The translations under genes were made by a program, and so were the position numbers. Positions 60,181-64,000 of a stretch of 64,000 nucleotides of DNA are shown here, piece after piece. Below the pieces are notes generated by a model. The model worked only from the letters and a program-made list of their open reading frames with translations, searched no databases and was not told where the DNA came from. The DNA lies in assembly GCF_030697375.1 (NCBI RefSeq), contig NZ_JAUYQD010000064.1, positions 62,001 to 126,000 of the forward strand, written 5' to 3'. The number at the start of each line of letters is the position of its first letter. Position 1 is the stretch's first letter. Source of the stretch: Rhodoferax sp. Its GTDB lineage: Bacteria > Pseudomonadota > Gammaproteobacteria > Burkholderiales > Burkholderiaceae_C.

Positions 60181-61884
60181 TCAAGCGGTCGCGCTGTAAA
60201 AACAAACCGTATTGCGGCCGGCCTCTTTGGCCTTGTACATGGCCACATCAGCCCACTTCAGCAGGTCGTCCGGGCGGGCCTCTTGGTTGGAGAACAGGGT
60301 CACACCGATGCTGACCGTGCAATGGTGTTCGACAACGGTATCGGCTATGCCTTCGTGCTGGAGGGCCAACGCATAGGGCTGCGACAGTGCGGTACGGATG
60401 TTCTGTGCCGCGCTGTGCGCCTGGGCGGTGGCCTCAGCCCCATCCGGGTCCAGGTGGCCCAACATCACCACAAACTCATCGCCGCCAAAGCGTGCCACCG
60501 TGTCCATTTCACGCACGCAGGCTTTCAGGCGCTGGGCCACCTCTACCAGGAGCAAATCGCCCACCTCGTGCCCATAGGCATCGTTGAGGGGTTTGAAGTT
60601 GTCCAGGTCCAGAAACATCAGCGCGCCATAGTAAGCACTGCGCTTGCTGGCCGCCATGGCTTGGCGCAAGCGGTCGTTGAGCAGGCGGCGGTTGGGCAGC
60701 TGGGTCAGCGCATCGTGGAAAGCCAGGTTCTTGATCTCGTCTTCGGCCTGTTTGCGCAGGGTGATATCGGTCAAGGCGGCGACGTAGTTGGTGACTTGTC
60801 CTGACGCGTCTTTCACCGAGGTGATCATCAGCCATTCGGGATACAGCTCGCCGTTTTTGCGCCGGTTCCAGATCTCCCCCTGCCACCGCCCGTGGCGCTG
60901 GATGCTGTCTGTCATGGCGGCATAAAAAGCGGCGTCTTGCCGGCCCGACTTGAACATGCGCGGGTTCTGGCCCACCGCCTCCTCGGCGCTGTACCCCGTG
61001 ATGGCGGAGAAGGCCCGGTTGACGCTCAGGATGTTGCGGGTTGCATCGGTCACAAACATGCCTTCCTGCGATTCAAAGGCCGTGGCGGCGATGCGCTGCT
61101 GCAGGTCGGCGCGTTTGTGCTCGGAGATGTCGATGTAGGTGGTCACAAACCCACCTTTGGGCAAGGGCATGCCGCGAATTTCCAGCACCACCCCGTTGGG
61201 GCGAACACGCTCGAACTTGTGCGGCTGAAATTCGCGCGCACGGGCCACAATGGCGGCCGTTTGCTGCACCGGGTCGCCGGGGCCATAGTCGCCGCGCTCG
61301 GCGTTGTAGCGAATAAAGTCTTCAAAAGACAGATCAGGATTCTTGAGCAGCGACTCTGGAATGTCCAGAAGCTGTTGGAACTGCTGGTTGTAGGTCACCA
61401 TGCGCAAGTCGGCATCCACCACGGAGATGGCGCCGGGAAAGTTCTCAATGATGGCGCGGAGCATGTCGTTTTGGCGCAGCAAGCGCGCCTCCAGGCGCTT
61501 GCGTTCCGTGATGTCGCGCCAAACGCAATAAATCACCGGACGGGAGTCCAGTTCAATGGCGGAGAGCGTGACCTCGGCGACGAAGTGGCTCCCGTCGGCC
61601 CGGCTGTGTATCCATTCAAACCGGTGCAAGCCCTGCGTCTTGGCCAGCGCCATCATGCGTTCGGCCTTGGTATAGGAGTCCTCACCGTCGGCTTGCACGG
61701 CAGGTGAAAGTTGGGAGGGGTGAACGTTCAAAAACTCTTCACGGCTGCCGTACCCCAGGGTTTTGACCGCGGCTTCATTGCATTCCACAAACCGGTTGCC
61801 ATCAATGATCCAGGTCGGATCGGGCGAAGACTCAAACAGCTGCTGGAAGCTGCGTGGATCAGGCGGAGAGTCGAATTGGGGCAT
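60181..61884 (-). CDS. PAS-domain diguanylate cyclase (GGDEF)
   Basis: Predicted c-di-GMP synthase of 567 residues. Three PAS/PAC-type segments (start FQQLFESSPDPTWIIDGN; then NFPGAISVVDADLRMVTYN; then TAFESQEGMFVTDATRN) precede a GGDEF domain with an intact ARFGGDEFVVML motif. An RxxD inhibitory site (REMD) lies five residues before GGDEF. No EAL domain or membrane segment, so it is a soluble sensor-cyclase. Confidence 0.93.
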   Translation of the reverse strand: MPQFDSPPDPRSFQQLFESSPDPTWIIDGNRFVECNEAAVKTLGYGSREEFLNVHPSQLSPAVQADGEDSYTKAERMMALAKTQGLHRFEWIHSRADGSHFVAEVTLSAIELDSRPVIYCVWRDITERKRLEARLLRQNDMLRAIIENFPGAISVVDADLRMVTYNQQFQQLLDIPESLLKNPDLSFEDFIRYNAERGDYGPGDPVQQTAAIVARAREFQPHKFERVRPNGVVLEIRGMPLPKGGFVTTYIDISEHKRADLQQRIAATAFESQEGMFVTDATRNILSVNRAFSAITGYSAEEAVGQNPRMFKSGRQDAAFYAAMTDSIQRHGRWQGEIWNRRKNGELYPEWLMITSVKDASGQVTNYVAALTDITLRKQAEDEIKNLAFHDALTQLPNRRLLNDRLRQAMAASKRSAYYGALMFLDLDNFKPLNDAYGHEVGDLLLVEVAQRLKACVREMDTVARFGGDEFVVMLGHLDPDGAEATAQAHSAAQNIRTALSQPYALALQHEGIADTVVEHHCTVSIGVTLFSNQEARPDDLLKWADVAMYKAKEAGRNTVCFYSATA

Positions 61885-61947
61885 TCACGCACCTTGTGGC
61901 ATTGGCTGCATGATGCCACCACGGCTGCCAACGCGCAATTGCCGTAA

Positions 61948-61963
61948 GCCCCACCCACGGGGC
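61948..61963 (-). terminator. Weak hairpin downstream of SNF2 helicase gene
   Basis: GCCCC-ACCCAC-GGGGC forms a 5-bp GC-rich stem about 20 bp after the helicase stop. No U tract follows on the minus strand, so terminator function is only tentative. Confidence 0.3.
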
Positions 61964-61981
61964 CCAAACAGGCGCTATTTT

Positions 61982-64000
61982 TCAGCCTAATGGGGCCAGC
62001 AAAGCGTTCAGGTCGTCTACGCTGAATTTGATGGCCGCCGCGCCGTCAACACCCAGCACCCCTTCGGTCAGCGCCTGTTTGCGCGCCTGCAACTCCAGCA
62101 TGCGTTCTTCAATACTGCCCTGAGCCACCAGTTGGTAGACAAACACCGGCTGGTCCTGCCCGATGCGGTGGGCACGCGCCGTGGCCTGCTCTTGCACGGC
62201 GGGGTTCCACCAGGGGTCCAGGTGGATGACAGTGTCTGCAGCGGTCAAATTCAGGCCCACGCCGCCAGCCTTCAGGCTGATGAGCAACACCGGCACCTGC
62301 TGGTTTTGGAATTCTTGCACCACAGCGCCGCGCAGCTGCGGGCGGGTCTTGCCGGTGAGGCTGGCAAAGGGCAGATGCAAGCCGGTCAATTGCTCGGAAA
62401 CAAGCTCCAGCATTTCGGTGAACTGCGAGAACACCAGCACACGTCGGCCCTCCTCCACCAGCTGGGGCAAGGTGTCGGCCAACCACTCCAGCTTGGCGCG
62501 TTCCATGGTTGCCGGGGTTTTCCGGCCCTTGAGCAAATAGGGGTCACAGCAGACCTGGCGCAGTTTGAGCAGCGCGTCCAGAACGCCGATCTGCCCGCCG
62601 GGGAAGCCCTGGCGCTGGAGCACACGGCGCACCTGCACATCGGCGGCGGCGCGCACACCTTCGTACAGCTCGCGCTGCTGGCCTTGCAGTTGCACCCGCA
62701 CGGTGGCTTCGGTTTTGGGCGGCAGCTCGGTCGCCACATCGGCTTTGCGGCGGCGCAGGATGAAGGGTCGCACCCGCTGCGCCAGCAGTTGGGCGCGCAA
62801 AGTCTCCCCATTTTCTTCAATGGGTTTGCGCCAGGTGCGGGTAAAACTGCGCGCATCGCCCAGAAAGCCCGGCATCAAAAAGTCGAACTGGGCCCACAAC
62901 TCGCCCAGGTGGTTTTCCAGCGGCGTGCCGGTCAGGCACAGGCGGTGCCGGGCGTGTAGGCGGCGCAGGGCGCGGGCGCTGCGGCCCGCGGCGTTTTTCA
63001 CCATCTGCGCTTCGTCCAATATCAGCAAATGAAAGCGCTGGGCCGCCAGGGCATCGATGTCGCGCCACAGCAGCGGGTAGGTGGTGAGCACCAGGTCGTG
63101 CTCCGCCATGCGGGCGAAATCGGCGTCGCGCGCGGGGCCGTGCAGGGTCAACAGCCTCAAGCTTGGCGCCATGCGGCGGGCCTCTTGTTGCCAGTTGAAG
63201 ACCAGCGAGGTGGGCAGCACCACCAGGGTGGGCAAATCCAGCCGCCCGGCCTGCTTTTCCAGCAGCACATGGGCCAGGGCCTGTGCGGTTTTGCCCAGAC
63301 CCATGTCGTCGGCCAAAATGCCGCCCAGGTGTTGCGCCCGCAGGTATTGCAACCAGGCCAGGCCCTGCAGCTGGTAGGGGCGCAACTGCACCGCCAGCCC
63401 GTGTGGCGCCGCCACAGGCTGGGGCGCCCCGACGGTTTGCAGGCGCTGCGCCAGGCTGCGCAGGCCCAGCTCCCCCTGCAGTTGCCATTGCTGGTGCGCC
63501 CCCACGCGCTGGCTGTCCACCAGCGCGTTGCGCAGCAGGTCCAGGCGCTGCGCGTCCCAGGTGTTCAGGTGCAAGGGGCCTGCCGGGTCCTTGGCGCGGC
63601 GCGGGTCGGTTAGCAAATCCAGCATGGCGCCCACAATGGCTTTGAGCGGCGCGGCGCTGGCTTCGATGCGTTTACCCCCCGGAGCCCGCAGCAAGATCAC
63701 CGCCATGTCGTCGATCTGCGCGATCTGCTGGGCACTGAGCCAGCGCGCATCACGGCGCAGCAGGTCGGCCAGCATGGGCGCCAGGTCCAGCGTCTGGCCG
63801 TCCACCTCAATGCCCAGGCTCAGCAACCAGGCACCTTCCCGGGCGGGTAGGTGCAGCTTGTCGATACCGCGCTGGCGTGCCGGCAAGGGGCCCTCCAGCG
63901 CTTTGCCGACCACTTCACCGGTGCCGGGGTCCACGATCAGCCGCCAGGCTTGCACCGGCACACTTTCATGGGCAAAGCCAGGTTTGACCACCACAGCCCA
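61982..64000 (-). CDS. SNF2-family helicase, N-terminus outside window
   Basis: Swi2/Snf2 ATPase. Walker A is in LADDMGLGKTAQAL, the Walker B box is DEAQ (LLILDEAQMVKN), and the C-terminal helicase half has VLVFSQFTEML, LISLKAGGVGLNLTAADTVIHL and ARAHRIGQDQPV. The frame is open to the window edge (reading WAVVVKPGF), and family members usually carry an N-terminal SWIM zinc-finger region, so the 5' part is missing here. Confidence 0.92.
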   Translation of the reverse strand, partial: WAVVVKPGFAHESVPVQAWRLIVDPGTGEVVGKALEGPLPARQRGIDKLHLPAREGAWLLSLGIEVDGQTLDLAPMLADLLRRDARWLSAQQIAQIDDMAVILLRAPGGKRIEASAAPLKAIVGAMLDLLTDPRRAKDPAGPLHLNTWDAQRLDLLRNALVDSQRVGAHQQWQLQGELGLRSLAQRLQTVGAPQPVAAPHGLAVQLRPYQLQGLAWLQYLRAQHLGGILADDMGLGKTAQALAHVLLEKQAGRLDLPTLVVLPTSLVFNWQQEARRMAPSLRLLTLHGPARDADFARMAEHDLVLTTYPLLWRDIDALAAQRFHLLILDEAQMVKNAAGRSARALRRLHARHRLCLTGTPLENHLGELWAQFDFLMPGFLGDARSFTRTWRKPIEENGETLRAQLLAQRVRPFILRRRKADVATELPPKTEATVRVQLQGQQRELYEGVRAAADVQVRRVLQRQGFPGGQIGVLDALLKLRQVCCDPYLLKGRKTPATMERAKLEWLADTLPQLVEEGRRVLVFSQFTEMLELVSEQLTGLHLPFASLTGKTRPQLRGAVVQEFQNQQVPVLLISLKAGGVGLNLTAADTVIHLDPWWNPAVQEQATARAHRIGQDQPVFVYQLVAQGSIEERMLELQARKQALTEGVLGVDGAAAIKFSVDDLNALLAPLG

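Noticed and set aside
1..64000. tRNA, rRNA, insertion sequences or prophage genes
   Set aside because: None seen by eye on either strand; a dedicated search would be needed to exclude a tRNA in the short gaps.

Overview
The window looks like chromosome of a betaproteobacterium, most likely Comamonadaceae (Rhodoferax, Polaromonas or Acidovorax relatives). The reasons are the gene order bamB-yfgM-hisS-ispG-rodZ-pilW-rlmN-ndk, the odhA-odhB-lpdA-zapE order, a hut cluster using the HutF/HutG route, protein-level resemblance throughout, and a dispersed ~50-bp repeat I associate with that family. No rRNA, tRNA, CRISPR array, insertion sequence or prophage was recognised. The genus is an inference.

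Layout. 1-11.7 kb: housekeeping genes on the minus strand (outer-membrane assembly, histidyl-tRNA synthetase, isoprenoid synthesis, cell shape, pilus assembly, rRNA modification, nucleotide metabolism, chromosome segregation), then divergent rluD/bamD. 11.6-15.9 kb: DinG-type helicase, YdcH-like protein, PP2C phosphatase, ZapE. 15.9-24.5 kb: 2-oxoglutarate dehydrogenase E3-E2-E1, propionyl-CoA synthetase, isochorismatase-like hydrolase. 24.6-31.7 kb: NlpC/P60 protein, then a plus-strand group with a possible Anr/FNR box: a release-factor-like small protein, two P-type ATPases and a DEDDy exonuclease. 31.9-38.1 kb: the prkA-yeaH-spoVR stress operon and an RhlE-type RNA helicase.

38.1-47.0 kb is an accessory defence/toxin-antitoxin island. 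It holds a MazG-like hydrolase, a winged-helix/nucleotidyltransferase pair behind a large inverted-repeat operator, a ParE/RHH pair, an orphan ParD-like antitoxin, ccdAB, a decayed PPC-domain gene, a membrane-anchored Mrr-like nuclease, a 5'-truncated ATPase/wHTH gene, and a reverse transcriptase plus SLATT membrane-effector module. The module abuts a chimeric remnant of type I restriction genes (HsdR N-terminus joined to HsdS C-terminus). The gap between the reverse transcriptase and SLATT genes has three hairpins and a small ORF, so it is a candidate for the non-coding RNA of a defence-associated reverse transcriptase system. This is the most interesting part of the window. The island is punctuated by four copies of the dispersed repeat.

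47.0-58.8 kb: histidine degradation. hutC-D-I-G-F run on the minus strand and hutU-H on the plus strand. A 19-nt identical HutC-box candidate lies before both hutC and hutU. Between the two arms sit a tandemly duplicated unknown gene, an AraC regulator and a LysE exporter. One repeat copy lies in frame inside hutD. 58.8-64 kb: four small unknown genes, a PAS-GGDEF diguanylate cyclase and a SNF2-type helicase that runs off the window edge.
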